From: Blastopirellula retiformator | Lineage (GTDB): Bacteria; Planctomycetota; Planctomycetia; Pirellulales; Pirellulaceae | Assembly (NCBI RefSeq): GCF_007859755.1 | Contig: NZ_SJPF01000001.1 | Location: forward strand, 558,001 to 622,000 | Length of the DNA stretch: 64,000 bases | Direction of reading: 5' to 3' | Notes under the pieces: model-generated | Database searches by the model: none | Told to the model about the DNA's origin: nothing | The model's input: only the letters and a program-made list of their open reading frames with translations | Made by a program: the position numbers and the translations under genes | Shown here: positions 8,061-16,709 of the stretch, piece by piece | Layout of the letters: every line of letters begins with the position of its first letter | Position numbering within the stretch: position 1 is the stretch's first letter

Positions 8061-8834
8061 TTACTTCAAGTCGGCGGCCTGGATGACGATGACGCCCAGA
8101 TCGGTCGTCTTGCCATCTTCAATTTTAATTTCGCACTGACCTTTGCGGTCGGTCTCTTCGTCGCCGATCTTCAGATCTTCTAGATATCCTGTCGATTCGT
8201 GCCAGAAAGAAAAGTCCCACTTGCTGGCCGGCAGGTTTTCGATCGTGAAGGTTCCGTCTTCGCCGCTGGCCGCCGCATAGGGAGAGTCGCGAACCAGAAT
8301 AAGCGATTTCATCCAGGGATGAATCGTGCAGGCGGCCGGCACCGGGGCTTTTTCTTCCTCCTTGAACGTTTCGACATGGGCGCCATTGGGCGGGACAACC
8401 ACGTTGAACGTCGTGTTGAATCCGGTGACGCTGAAGTTGTGGGCGATTGGATCGAGATTGCGGAAGTGAACCGGACGCTTTTTCCAGACCACTTCCATGT
8501 GCGGCTTGTAGACGCAGGCCAGGTTATCGACGTTGATTGGCTGGGTCGCCAGCTTCAAATAGTCGGGATGCGGATCAGGCGCCGATTTACGCCGGGCCGG
8601 CGTGATCCACACCGCGACGTCTCGCAGTTCCCCCTTCGGACCGACGACCAGTTTCTCGGAAAAGATCGGATTCTTGCCGCACACCGCTTTGTCTTTGGTG
8701 ACTTCCAACCGCTCTGGCGGCGGCGCCTTTCCTTCGACGATAAACTTGCCGGTCAGCGAGCCCCATTGGGCCTGAGCGGGAGTCGATGCGATCACCACCA
8801 GCGACAACGTCAGCAGCAGCTTGCGAATAGGCAT
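8061..8834 (-). CDS. Secreted cupredoxin-like (methylamine-utilisation-like) copper protein
   Basis: 257 aa with a signal peptide (LLLTLSLVVIASTPAQAQ). The middle reads IAHNFSVTG, then after about 45 residues AACTIHPWMKSLILV. His followed by C-x2-H-x2-M is the type-1 copper ligand set of cupredoxins. The C-terminal part (GEDGTFTIENLPASKWDFSFWHE) resembles a carboxypeptidase-regulatory-like beta domain. Planctomycetes carry many such proteins, often beside cytochromes; here no redox partner is adjacent. Predicted periplasmic electron carrier or copper binder. Starts at the ATG at 8834. Confidence 0.8.
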   Translation of the reverse strand: MPIRKLLLTLSLVVIASTPAQAQWGSLTGKFIVEGKAPPPERLEVTKDKAVCGKNPIFSEKLVVGPKGELRDVAVWITPARRKSAPDPHPDYLKLATQPINVDNLACVYKPHMEVVWKKRPVHFRNLDPIAHNFSVTGFNTTFNVVVPPNGAHVETFKEEEKAPVPAACTIHPWMKSLILVRDSPYAAASGEDGTFTIENLPASKWDFSFWHESTGYLEDLKIGDEETDRKGQCEIKIEDGKTTDLGVIVIQAADLK

Positions 8835-8937
8835 GGGGGCTCCTTGAGCAATTCGGATCGGCGTGAAGAAGGGGAGGGCTGCGACGCCAATTTACCGGAG
8901 CGAAAGTGCGGCGGCAAACTTTTTTGGTCGCCTACGA

Positions 8938-9385
8938 CTACGTCTCTGCAGTTGTGGGCTGCCGACTACGGCGTTCGCTGTAGACCGCGAACTTGCCGCC
9001 GAGGTAGCCAAACAGAAGCGTGAAGAGAACATGCCCAGTTCGGGTGAACAGGGTGATGTCGTGCGATTGTCGCGCCACGCCGCTGCCAGCTGCGCCAAAA
9101 CCTCCGCCAGCGGATCCCGGAGGTGGGGCGGAAACGGGTTGGCCAGTGAAAACATCGACCCACGTTGTTTCGTTGATCGCATTATGGAGCGGCCCCCATG
9201 GCGTTGGTCGTCAGCAACTGGCCTTTCCATGGATTCAGTTCGGTATCGCGACCAAGCCAAGTGATCGTCGCGTACCAAGTTGCGGCTGCCACAAAGCCGA
9301 TCGCGAACGTACGCCAATTTCCATGGCCCACCAACGCAACGATCAGCAAAGCGAGCAGCAGCAGTTCGCGAAGGGAGAAGGACAC
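8938..9385 (-). pseudogene. Small membrane protein gene split by a +1 shift in a G5 run
   Basis: From the ATG at 9385 the frame encodes MSFSLRELLLLALLIVALVG, a hydrophobic N-terminus common in short planctomycete membrane proteins, and stops at 9182 after TNAMGAAP. Dropping one G from the GGGGG at about 9194-9198 rejoins a second open frame that runs 80 more codons without a stop to TAG at 8938. It encodes a plausible tail with a second membrane segment, GHVLFTLLFGYLGGKFAVYSERR. The joined product would be about 148 aa with membrane segments at both ends. Either a genuine frameshift mutation or a homopolymer sequencing error. Confidence 0.65.
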
Positions 9386-9518
9386 GGGCGACTCGCACGA
9401 ACGTGGCGAACGAGCAGTGGCGATGCGCGTTTACTCTTTACTCTAGGGGAACGGAGGTGGCACGCAAGCATTTGGCCAAGTTCCTGTGCTCGTTCCGGTA
9501 GGGCGTCGAAAGAGCTAA

Positions 9519-9558
9519 CAAAAAAAGACCGAACGACGAGCAACTCGTCATTCGGTCT
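9519..9558 (-). terminator. Intrinsic terminator for the TIGR03009-type gene
   Basis: AGACCGAACGACGAG (9526-9540) pairs with CTCGTCATTCGGTCT (9544-9558) over 15 bases with a single wobble and a CAA loop. Read on the minus strand it is followed by seven Us (A-run 9520-9526 on the plus strand). It lies about 75 nt past the stop at 9634. Confidence 0.85.
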
Positions 9559-9595
9559 CTTGAATTTGATTCAGCATTCGCCATTCAGGCCAACC

Positions 9596-9624
9596 GCATT
9601 CCTGCGTTTGCGCGGCGGGCTAGT
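9596..9624 (+). repeat. Diverged arm of the GCATT..CGGCGGGCTA repeat family
   Basis: The sequence GCATTCCTGCG followed by TTTGCGCGGCGGGCTAGT resembles the right arm of the foldback element at 20702-20732 and the solo arm at 47779-47805. The preceding bases are rich in CATTC words, as at 47.7 kb. A weak but recurring match. Confidence 0.45.
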
Positions 9625-9633
9625 GTTTGCAGC

Positions 9634-10662
9634 CTAACGTACGCCGTTTTGGTTGTTATTGGGGGCCAAGCCCAGCACGCCGTTTTGTACGCCGCGCGGT
9701 TGTTGGCGGCCGAATTGGTTTTGCACGGCCCCGGCGGCGATGGCTGGTTTCTCGACCACCTTTTGCCAGCCTGACGGTAGAGTTGGTTCGTAGAACGCGC
9801 GGCGGAACAGGTTCAGCTGCTGCACGTTCAGAGCGAAGTCTCCTTGTGAGAAGGTCTTGCGATTCTTGAACTCGTACGCGGTGCGGGTATGGACCGGCGG
9901 TTGAGCGTAGGGGTTCCAGTTGCGATCGAAGACTTGGATCGCGAACGGCAGGAACTCGGCCTGATCGATCACGATTTCGACATGGTGGAAGTTCTGCGAA
10001 TCTTCGAGGTACTTTGGCCAGGCTTCGATCCAATACTCTTTGTCGTTGCCCGGCGGCGTGGTCACGCGCAGCCAATAGCGGGCTTTGATCTCTTCTTTGT
10101 TGGCACCAAACATGAAAGGGAGAGGACCATGTTTGATCGCTTGCCCTTGTTGCTCGGGCGGTAGCTGGCGTTCGATCAGCTGCTTCTTCGGAGCGTTGAA
10201 CTCGAAGATCGCCTTGCCGTCGCAGACCCAGTGTTCGAGGAAGTCGCCGGGGATCGGTTCGTAGGTCGGCGCTTGTCCCGGTTGGGCTGGAGCGCGGTAT
10301 TCGCGTAGTTCCGACAGCTGGAAGCTTCCCTTGTCGGGGTTCTCATATTTCAGCTCGCCGACGGCGAACGTCTTATGATCTTGCGGCGGTCCAAAGACCG
10401 AGTCGTACTCCCAGCGGTTGAACTGGCATTCGTACTGTTGCACTTTGTTGCTGCGAAATTCCCAATAGCCGAGAATCTCGTCCAAGTACTTCGAGTGCTG
10501 GGGAGTCATCTCGGCGACCCATTGCGGCGTCGGCATCTGCGGAGGCGGTGCAGTGCGCTGCGGGGCGACTTGATTAGACGGGATGAAGGGAGCTTGAGCC
10601 TGGGCGGCGACGGTGAATTGGACCAAGGCCAGGGCCGCGGCGGCGAAGATTCCGTTCTTCAT
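9634..10662 (-). CDS. Secreted planctomycete TIGR03009-type protein
   Basis: 342 aa from the ATG at 10662 (MKNGIFAAAALALVQFTVAAQAQA, signal peptide); the frame extends 16 codons upstream without support. The body has a Pro/Gln-rich linker and then a beta-rich domain with spaced Tyr/Trp residues (YLDEILGYWEFRSNKVQQYECQFNRWEYD, HVEIVIDQAEFLPFAIQVFD). This corresponds to the planctomycete-restricted TIGR03009 domain, which looks LolA/LolB-like in outline. The C-terminus is Asn/Gln-rich. A strong terminator follows. Role unknown; envelope localisation inferred from the signal peptide. Confidence 0.75.
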   Translation of the reverse strand: MKNGIFAAAALALVQFTVAAQAQAPFIPSNQVAPQRTAPPPQMPTPQWVAEMTPQHSKYLDEILGYWEFRSNKVQQYECQFNRWEYDSVFGPPQDHKTFAVGELKYENPDKGSFQLSELREYRAPAQPGQAPTYEPIPGDFLEHWVCDGKAIFEFNAPKKQLIERQLPPEQQGQAIKHGPLPFMFGANKEEIKARYWLRVTTPPGNDKEYWIEAWPKYLEDSQNFHHVEIVIDQAEFLPFAIQVFDRNWNPYAQPPVHTRTAYEFKNRKTFSQGDFALNVQQLNLFRRAFYEPTLPSGWQKVVEKPAIAAGAVQNQFGRQQPRGVQNGVLGLAPNNNQNGVR

Positions 10663-11001
10663 TCGAGGCGTACCAACGTGCACATGTTTGTTTGCGGTCA
10701 CAACGAACATCCCTGTCGCTGCGACGCGGAAGGCGCATCGGGGGAGAGGCTTCCGCAGCCGGCTAGTCTATCAGGCCAGGCAAGGGAGACCTAGAGCAGA
10801 TTTCGCCTCTGGCGAGGGGCCTTTGGGGGAGATGATAGCATTTGCTTGGGCGTTATTGCCACGGCGCGGCAATGCGTGCGTGCTGCCAACAGGCGGAGGC
10901 GTAGCCTGTTGGTGGACTCGGTTGCGCAGATGCCGCCGAGTTTCTGGCACGCCATAATCATGGCCACGCAAGGCCGTGGCCATGGCGCCGGTTATTTAGA
11001 A
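10663..11001. other. Intergenic region with one hairpin
   Basis: No gene is seen in about 340 bases. ATGGCCACG (10960-10968) pairs with CGTGGCCAT (10975-10983), a 9-bp perfect stem with a 6-nt loop lying 18 nt past the stop of the 11002-12453 gene. It may mark that transcript's 3' end, but no T-run accompanies it. Confidence 0.4.
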
Positions 11002-12453
11002 CTACAGCGTCGTTTGCTGTTGGTCGACGGTCAGTCGCTTGTCGATGTCGGCCTTTTGCTTTTCCTGGGTTTCGACCAGCGCTTCTCGCAAGGTTTGGAC
11101 CGAGCGATAGGTGCGGCTCACTTCGGCCAGGACCGCCTTTAGATGGGCGTCCATCTTGTCGTTGAATGCCGAGATTTGCTCCAGCTCTTTGGTGACGTTG
11201 TTCAGGTCGTTGTCGAGCGACATGCCCAGGTCATCGCGACGCTTGGTCACTTCCTGGGTACGGGTGATCTGCGCGTCGGTCAGGTTGATTTCGGTCTGAT
11301 ACGACTTGATCTGATCATTCACGCTATTGAGCATCGAGAAAGCGAAGCGGAACTCGCTGCTGAAGTCGTGTAGCGGACGCAGATAGACGTCTTCTTCGAT
11401 CTTCACGGTCCCATCGGCCGAAAGGTCGGCGGCGGTCGACGCATCGAGGATCGTCGCGTCGCCTTGCTTGAATTCGGTCGCGGCGCCTTGTTTCAGTTCA
11501 GGGGCGACCGCCAGGCCGGTGGCCGACTCAAAGTTTTCTCGCGGGCCGCTGACGTCCGAATCGGAGTCGACGTCGACCGAGTGGTCCTTCAGGAAGGTAA
11601 CCCGTTTCCAGACCGTAGCCGGCGGGTCGTTCGGATTGGCCGCTTTGCCGCTCCGGACAAATTGCTGCTGCAAAGCCGCCGCGATCGCCGGATCGCCGCC
11701 GCCCCAGGTGAAGGTGCTGGAGATGATCCGACCGATCTCGGCCGGTTCCAGGTCGGCATAGATCTCGCGGTTGTCGGTTGGCATTTGATCGTAGATCGTC
11801 CAGTTTCCGCCGCTATTGATCAACTGGGCCTGTTGCGGCGACATCGGCAACGCGGGCTCTAGCGTGATGTTCGGGAAATTGGTCATCGTGACGATAAATT
11901 CGCCCAGATAGACGCCCGGCAGAACGACCCCATTTTGCTGCGGCTGTTCGCGGAACGCGTAGACCACCGTATCGACGGCGAGCGAACGATCTTGCGACGG
12001 CGCAGGCGCCTGGGGATTGGTCGGGTCGGCCTGACGGGGCGGCATCACTAGTTCGATCGAGTTCTGGGCGAGGGCGCCAACCTGGCAACCGCGCCAGACG
12101 CGACCGCGATTGTGAAGCACTCGCTTCAGCTCGGCGTTGGCCGACAGGATCGAGGAATAGGGATCATTGCGGGAGACGATCTGACCGGTCAGTTCGTTGA
12201 TGGCGACGCCAACTTCCAGCGCTTTCACTTCCGCTTCGAGTCGAGCGTGCATCTCGGTCTTATTTTGATAGTCGGCTCGCCAGGCGGCTTGCGTCTTCAG
12301 AACCAGCGCACTGAGCACCATGAACGCAAACGCGGCAAAGAACGCGGCGAACGTCGCTAGCACGGTGACGATGTGCCAAGTCTGGAAGTTGAGATACGAC
12401 AAGATCCCAAACAGCAGCACCAGCACCGCGATCACGATGTAGAAAATGGTCAT
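11002..12453 (-). CDS. Membrane-anchored coiled-coil protein, planctomycete hypothetical
   Basis: 483 aa. Two N-terminal membrane helices (about residues 3-19 and 28-52) are followed by a coiled coil (NKTEMHARLEAEVKALEVGVAINELTGQI), a central beta-rich extracytoplasmic region, and a long C-terminal coiled coil (from about 365: FSMLNSVNDQIKSYQTEINLTDAQITRTQEVTKRRDD onward). VWRGCQVG and several GDATILDAS-like turns lie between. No catalytic motif recognised. The architecture suggests an envelope scaffold. It is divergent from the MarR/efflux operon with a 478-bp gap. Confidence 0.75.
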   Translation of the reverse strand: MTIFYIVIAVLVLLFGILSYLNFQTWHIVTVLATFAAFFAAFAFMVLSALVLKTQAAWRADYQNKTEMHARLEAEVKALEVGVAINELTGQIVSRNDPYSSILSANAELKRVLHNRGRVWRGCQVGALAQNSIELVMPPRQADPTNPQAPAPSQDRSLAVDTVVYAFREQPQQNGVVLPGVYLGEFIVTMTNFPNITLEPALPMSPQQAQLINSGGNWTIYDQMPTDNREIYADLEPAEIGRIISSTFTWGGGDPAIAAALQQQFVRSGKAANPNDPPATVWKRVTFLKDHSVDVDSDSDVSGPRENFESATGLAVAPELKQGAATEFKQGDATILDASTAADLSADGTVKIEEDVYLRPLHDFSSEFRFAFSMLNSVNDQIKSYQTEINLTDAQITRTQEVTKRRDDLGMSLDNDLNNVTKELEQISAFNDKMDAHLKAVLAEVSRTYRSVQTLREALVETQEKQKADIDKRLTVDQQQTTL

Positions 12454-12795
12454 GTCAGATCTTTGGCTCGAGCGGAGGAGAAAGCCTATTGGGGGATCGC
12501 AAGCGACGCCGTCAAAAGGTGACGAGTCCCTCTAGTTTAATTCGTATGTCGACCTCGACGCGCAAAATCTGCGGAAATCGAGGGCGCATAAGATGGGTCG
12601 ATAATAGACTAGGAAAAATGGGCAGTCAAGTTTGTCTGTGCCGTCTAGGTTTCCTAACCTCTTTCTAAAATAGCACTTCCGTCGCCAGGCGCCGGCGAAT
12701 TCGGCAAACATTACCCCGCGTTTCCCTCATTGGAGTGGTTTGGCGATGGTCACAGCCGCCGGCGGCTTCGGTAGAGGCCGCAGACGATTTCAGCC
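12454..12795. other. Divergent intergenic region, no gene seen
   Basis: The part proximal to the 11002-12453 gene is AT-richer than the flanks (for example around 12600-12680) and probably carries that gene's promoter, but I cannot place -35/-10 boxes with confidence. The distal part carries the operator-like repeats described separately. Confidence 0.3.
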
Positions 12796-12868
12796 TGAAT
12801 GATTCAAGTGGCGACGCTTCGGCGGACGAATCATCCCCTCAGGGAATCGTTTCATCCGGAATGATTCA
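12796..12868 (+). promoter_or_regulatory. Candidate MarR operators: repeated TGAATGATTCA palindromes
   Basis: TGAATGATTCA at 12796-12806 is a perfect odd palindrome (TGAAT-N-ATTCA). GGAATGATTCA at 12858-12868 differs by one base. Two weaker related words lie between: GAATCATCC near 12828 and GAATCGTTTCA near 12844. All are 64-136 bp upstream of the MarR-family start. MarR proteins bind short palindromes and usually repress their own operon, so these are the natural operator candidates. The assignment is inference. Confidence 0.55.
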
Positions 12869-12931
12869 TGCAAACCGAAATGTCGCAGGATCGGGGCCGC
12901 CTGCGGGAGTTCCATTGGGAGACGCAACGGC

Positions 12932-13429
12932 ATGGATGCCGAACAAACCGCCGCAAGTCGCTGGCGCATCTTCGTTCGCTTGGCCGAATCGACCGGTCGG
13001 CTCGACCGCCTGGTCCGTCGCGCGCTGGCTGAAGCGCTGGCCGACGCCCCGTTAAGCGAGAACGAGTTTCTGGTGCTGGCCGCCTACGAGGCGACGACCA
13101 ATCCGCCATCGCAGCGTGAGTTGGCTGATCGGCTGGCGGTCTCGCCGGCGCAGATCAGCTCGATCGTCGAACGCCTCCGCAAGCGCGAGTGGATCGACGC
13201 CCAGCGTGACCCCCACGACCGGCGCCGCCAGCAATGGCGTCTGACTGAATCAGGCGTCGCCGTCGTTCAAGCGGCCGGCGCCGCAATCGCCACCCATTGG
13301 GGCGAGATGGACGAGGCGACCGACTGCGGTCCGCTGGCCGCCGAAGCGCTGCGTCACGCGGCGCAGTTGCAAGACGCTCCTTCCGCTACCCCAACGCTAA
13401 CTACCCCCGCGGCTGAGCGCGCAGCCTAA
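12932..13429 (+). CDS. MarR-family transcriptional regulator
   Basis: 165 aa winged-helix protein. The region NPPSQRELADRLAVSPAQISSIVERLRKREWIDAQRDPHDRRRQQWRLTESG contains the recognition helix and the DxRxxxxxLT wing that define MarR. Flanking helices would form the dimer. GGGAG lies about 10 nt before the ATG. It is the first gene of the efflux locus, 15 nt before the TolC-like gene, so it most likely controls the pump in response to a small hydrophobic or phenolic ligand, using the palindromes at 12796-12868. The ligand cannot be inferred. Confidence 0.9.
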   Translation: MDAEQTAASRWRIFVRLAESTGRLDRLVRRALAEALADAPLSENEFLVLAAYEATTNPPSQRELADRLAVSPAQISSIVERLRKREWIDAQRDPHDRRRQQWRLTESGVAVVQAAGAAIATHWGEMDEATDCGPLAAEALRHAAQLQDAPSATPTLTTPAAERAA

Positions 13430-13444
13430 ACCGGAAATGTTGTC

Positions 13445-16201
13445 ATGAAGCTCCTTCCAGAATTGAAGCGACCCAAAGCTCGCGGCGGCGTGAAAACGCT
13501 GGTCGTTGGTCTGGCGTCGCTTGTCTTGGTCGCCGGCTGCTTTCGAACGCGCGGTTTTTATCACGAGCAGGCGGACGCCGACGCCTATCACCTGATTCAG
13601 CAGAAGGCGAGCGACCCCCGCTGGGCGCTTCCCGACTATTCGGTCTATCCCAGTCCCGAGTCGCGGATGTTTGATCCTTACTCCGAGGACTTCCCGCCGC
13701 AGCCGCTTGACGATCCCGCTTCAAACGAACTGATGTACTTTGTCGACGGCAAGAAGAACTACCAGAAATGGACCAAAAACGGCGTGATCGACTCGGCGGA
13801 AAACCGGGCCTGGCTCGCTTATTTGCCGATGAACTCGGACGGGACGCTGACGCTGAATGACGATCGGGTGGTCGAACTGGCGCGGATCAACTCGCGTGAT
13901 TACCAGACCGAGCTGGAAGACTTGTATCTCTCGGCGCTGGACGTCAGTTTTCAGCGGTTCCGCTTTGACGCCCAGTTTTTTGGCGGGTACGAAACGATCT
14001 TTACCGCCGATGGTCCACAGCGGAGCGGCGTGAACTCGTCGAGCGAACTGCAGGCCAACACCCGCGGTATCCAGATGGAAAAGCTGTTCGCGTCGGGCGG
14101 CGAGATGGTCGTCGGGTTTGCGAACCAACTGGTCTGGGAATTCTCAGGCCCCAATACCCATTCGGTCAACTCACTGATCGACTTCTCGCTGGTGCAGCCG
14201 CTGTTGCGCGGCGGCGGAAGACGGGTCGTGCTGGAACAATTGACTCAGTCGGAACGCGACTTGTTGGCCAACGTGCGGCAGATGGAACGTTTCGAACGCG
14301 GTTTCTATCTGGAGATCGTCGCCGGGCGTTCGGCGGGACCGGGGCCATCGGCCGGGGGCGTTGGTTTTCCGAGTATTGGCGCGGCAGGTTCCTTCTCGGC
14401 CGGCGGTTACATGGGACTGTTACAGACCGAACAGAACATTCGCAACCAAGAGGCGAACATCGCCGGCTTGCGGAGCAGTTTGACCCAGCTTGAATCGTAC
14501 TTTGAAGCGGGCCGGATCGACTCCTTCCAAGTAGAGCTAACCCGGCAAGCGCTCTTCCGCGAGCAAAGCTCACTGCTGTCCAACCGGGCGTCGTTCGCCA
14601 ACCGTTTGGATCTGTACAAGATCAATCTCGGTTTGCCGCCGGAGTTGCCGGTCTCGATGGACGTCGATCCCTTCTTCAACCAGTTCAACTTGATTGAGCC
14701 TGCGTTTACCTCTCTCCAAAACCAGCTAACGGATCTGCAGATTGAGCTGGGCGAGTCGATTATCGGCATGTTGCCCGATCCGACCGGCGCTCAGCTCGAT
14801 CCGCTGCAGCAGCTGGAACCGGAATTGGTCTGGGACGCCGAAACGCAGGCGACCTTCGCTAGCATCGTGGAGATGCTGCGTCAGATCCAAACGTTGCGAG
14901 GGCGCGTTACCGGAGAGTTCGCGCCGCTGGTCGCCGAGGACGTTGACGGTCTGCGAGAAATGCTGCCGCGGCGCGTGGCCGAATTGGAAGACATTCAGCG
15001 GCAACTGGCCGAGTATGGAACGCAAAATGGTCAGCCGACCTCGCAAGAGTCGGTCACCAACGGCGTGCTCAGCACCGGGCGGTTGACCCGTCTGCCGGGG
15101 CAGCTGGAAGCGATTCAGGCCGATCTGGAAGCGGACTTTGCGCTGCATGGCGAGACGCTCGACAAGCTGATCGCCGGCCTCGAGCAACTGCAGGCCGACG
15201 CGCCCAGCCTGGCGCCGAAAGAGTTGTTTAAGCGGGCGCAAATCGATGTCTTCGGTCAAGCGCCGAGCGAGATTTCGGCTTTGATCTCCGACGTGCTGGG
15301 ATTGTCGCTGGTCCAGGCCCGGGCCCGGACCGAATCGATCACGCTGACCGAAGTTGATATTTCGGCGGAAGAGGCGCTCGAGATCGCGCGGGCGAATCGT
15401 CGCGACTGGATGAACGCCCAAGCGGCGTTGGTCGACTCGTGGCGCCAAATCGGCTTCTTCGCCAATGACCTGGAAGCCGATCTCGACGTCGTCTTCTCGG
15501 GCGACATCGGCAACGTAGGCAGCAACCCGGTGAAGTTCAACTCCGACAATGGGCGGCTTCGCGTTGGCCTGCAGTGGGACGCCCCGGTCACGCGACTGAT
15601 CGAACGGAACAACTATCGCGAGTCGCAGATCGCTTACGAACGAACGCGCCGGCAATACTACGAGTTCCGCGATCTCGTCTCGCGCGGGCTCCGCGATACG
15701 ATTCGTACTATCGACGTGAACAAGATCAACTTCGAGCTGCGTCGCGCCGCCGTGCAAGTGGCGATCTCGCAGGTCGAGCGGACGCAGCTTCGTCTGCAAG
15801 AGCCGTCGAAGCCCAACCAAGATCAACAGCGTTTCGACTCGTCGACCGCCCGCGACTTGATCAACGCGCTGGATAGTTTATTGAGCGCCCAGAACGACTT
15901 CCTGGGGGTGGCGGTTAACTACGAAGTGTTGCGGCGAAGTCTCGACCTCGATATGGGGACGATGCAACTGGACAATCGCGGCATCTGGATCGATCCGGGC
16001 CCGCTTGATCTGGAGTCGTGGAAAACGCGCTCGCATCATCTCAGTGGCGACGATGGCGAGATGATTGATACGCCGGAGCCTGGCGAAGATCTCGACAGCC
16101 CCGATGACTTGGAAGTATTGCCGATGGAGTTGCGTCCCCCGCTGGCGCCGCTCGATGATGGCATTTTGGACGACGTGATTCCTCCCCCCGAGGCGAAATA
16201 G
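13445..16201 (+). CDS. TolC-like outer-membrane efflux lipoprotein, unusually large
   Basis: 918 aa. The signal peptide ends in a lipobox (VLVAGC, Cys about residue 36). An N-terminal extension of about 110 residues precedes two outer-membrane-efflux (OEP) repeats, seen as long heptad helices around residues 270-420 and 640-850 (for example NIRNQEANIAGLRSSLTQLESYFEAGRIDS and IAYERTRRQYYEFRDLVSRGLRD). Between them is an extra largely helical insert of about 220 residues. Normal TolC proteins are about 450-500 aa. The C-terminal tail is acidic. Role: outer-membrane channel of the tripartite pump encoded with the downstream adaptor and MacB-type transporter. Confidence 0.85.
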   Translation: MKLLPELKRPKARGGVKTLVVGLASLVLVAGCFRTRGFYHEQADADAYHLIQQKASDPRWALPDYSVYPSPESRMFDPYSEDFPPQPLDDPASNELMYFVDGKKNYQKWTKNGVIDSAENRAWLAYLPMNSDGTLTLNDDRVVELARINSRDYQTELEDLYLSALDVSFQRFRFDAQFFGGYETIFTADGPQRSGVNSSSELQANTRGIQMEKLFASGGEMVVGFANQLVWEFSGPNTHSVNSLIDFSLVQPLLRGGGRRVVLEQLTQSERDLLANVRQMERFERGFYLEIVAGRSAGPGPSAGGVGFPSIGAAGSFSAGGYMGLLQTEQNIRNQEANIAGLRSSLTQLESYFEAGRIDSFQVELTRQALFREQSSLLSNRASFANRLDLYKINLGLPPELPVSMDVDPFFNQFNLIEPAFTSLQNQLTDLQIELGESIIGMLPDPTGAQLDPLQQLEPELVWDAETQATFASIVEMLRQIQTLRGRVTGEFAPLVAEDVDGLREMLPRRVAELEDIQRQLAEYGTQNGQPTSQESVTNGVLSTGRLTRLPGQLEAIQADLEADFALHGETLDKLIAGLEQLQADAPSLAPKELFKRAQIDVFGQAPSEISALISDVLGLSLVQARARTESITLTEVDISAEEALEIARANRRDWMNAQAALVDSWRQIGFFANDLEADLDVVFSGDIGNVGSNPVKFNSDNGRLRVGLQWDAPVTRLIERNNYRESQIAYERTRRQYYEFRDLVSRGLRDTIRTIDVNKINFELRRAAVQVAISQVERTQLRLQEPSKPNQDQQRFDSSTARDLINALDSLLSAQNDFLGVAVNYEVLRRSLDLDMGTMQLDNRGIWIDPGPLDLESWKTRSHHLSGDDGEMIDTPEPGEDLDSPDDLEVLPMELRPPLAPLDDGILDDVIPPPEAK

Positions 16202-16709
16202 CGCCAAGCAGGAGAGGGGTGATATTGCGTGGATCCTCGGCAGAATCTCAAATTTCCTTTGAATGACCGTCAGTTCCGCCCTTATCGGCCGAATTTGACT
16301 TGCTAACAGTCCGTTGATTTTCTCGACGGACTGCGTGATCGCACGGATTCGATCCCAAAATAACGACGTAAGTCGTTATTTTGGGAGCCGCGAAGAGCTA
16401 TGCTCTAAGCCTGGCGCGGTTGAAAAATGCCACGAGGGCATTTTTCAACAGGCAGCTAAGTGAAATAGCCCACCGAAAAAGTCCCCCACAATGCGAAACT
16501 CTTGAGCTGTTTAGGGGTTAGATACAGCAGCGGCACGGTTGTCGCTAGCAAAACATGTGCGCAAAGGAGAGGTTTAACGGTCGACATTTGTGGGTGACTT
16601 ACCCCTTTTTGTTGGCTACAATTCAGGACGATTCGCTTTGATGCGTTTCGCCCCGCCTCTATCCCACCACTTCGCATGCAAGCACGCGTGCGACCCACCC
16701 TGCGAGCAT
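16202..16709. other. 500-bp gap inside the efflux locus
   Basis: Contains repeat copy 2 (16304-16458) and otherwise no gene. The AT-richer stretch 16460-16620 may hold a secondary promoter for the adaptor and transporter genes; no clear boxes were placed. Confidence 0.4.
16304..16458 (-). repeat. 155-bp interspersed repeat, copy 2 (inverted)
   Basis: Same element as 7354-7508 in the opposite orientation: plus-strand ends TAACAGTCCGTTGA and TCAACAGGCAGCTA, again exactly 155 bp, with the same three hairpins. Compensating differences are present (AAATAACGAC pairs with GTCGTTATTT here, GTCGCTATTT in copy 1). It sits between the TolC-like gene and the adaptor gene, apparently inserted into an operon that would otherwise be contiguous. 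Confidence 0.9.
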
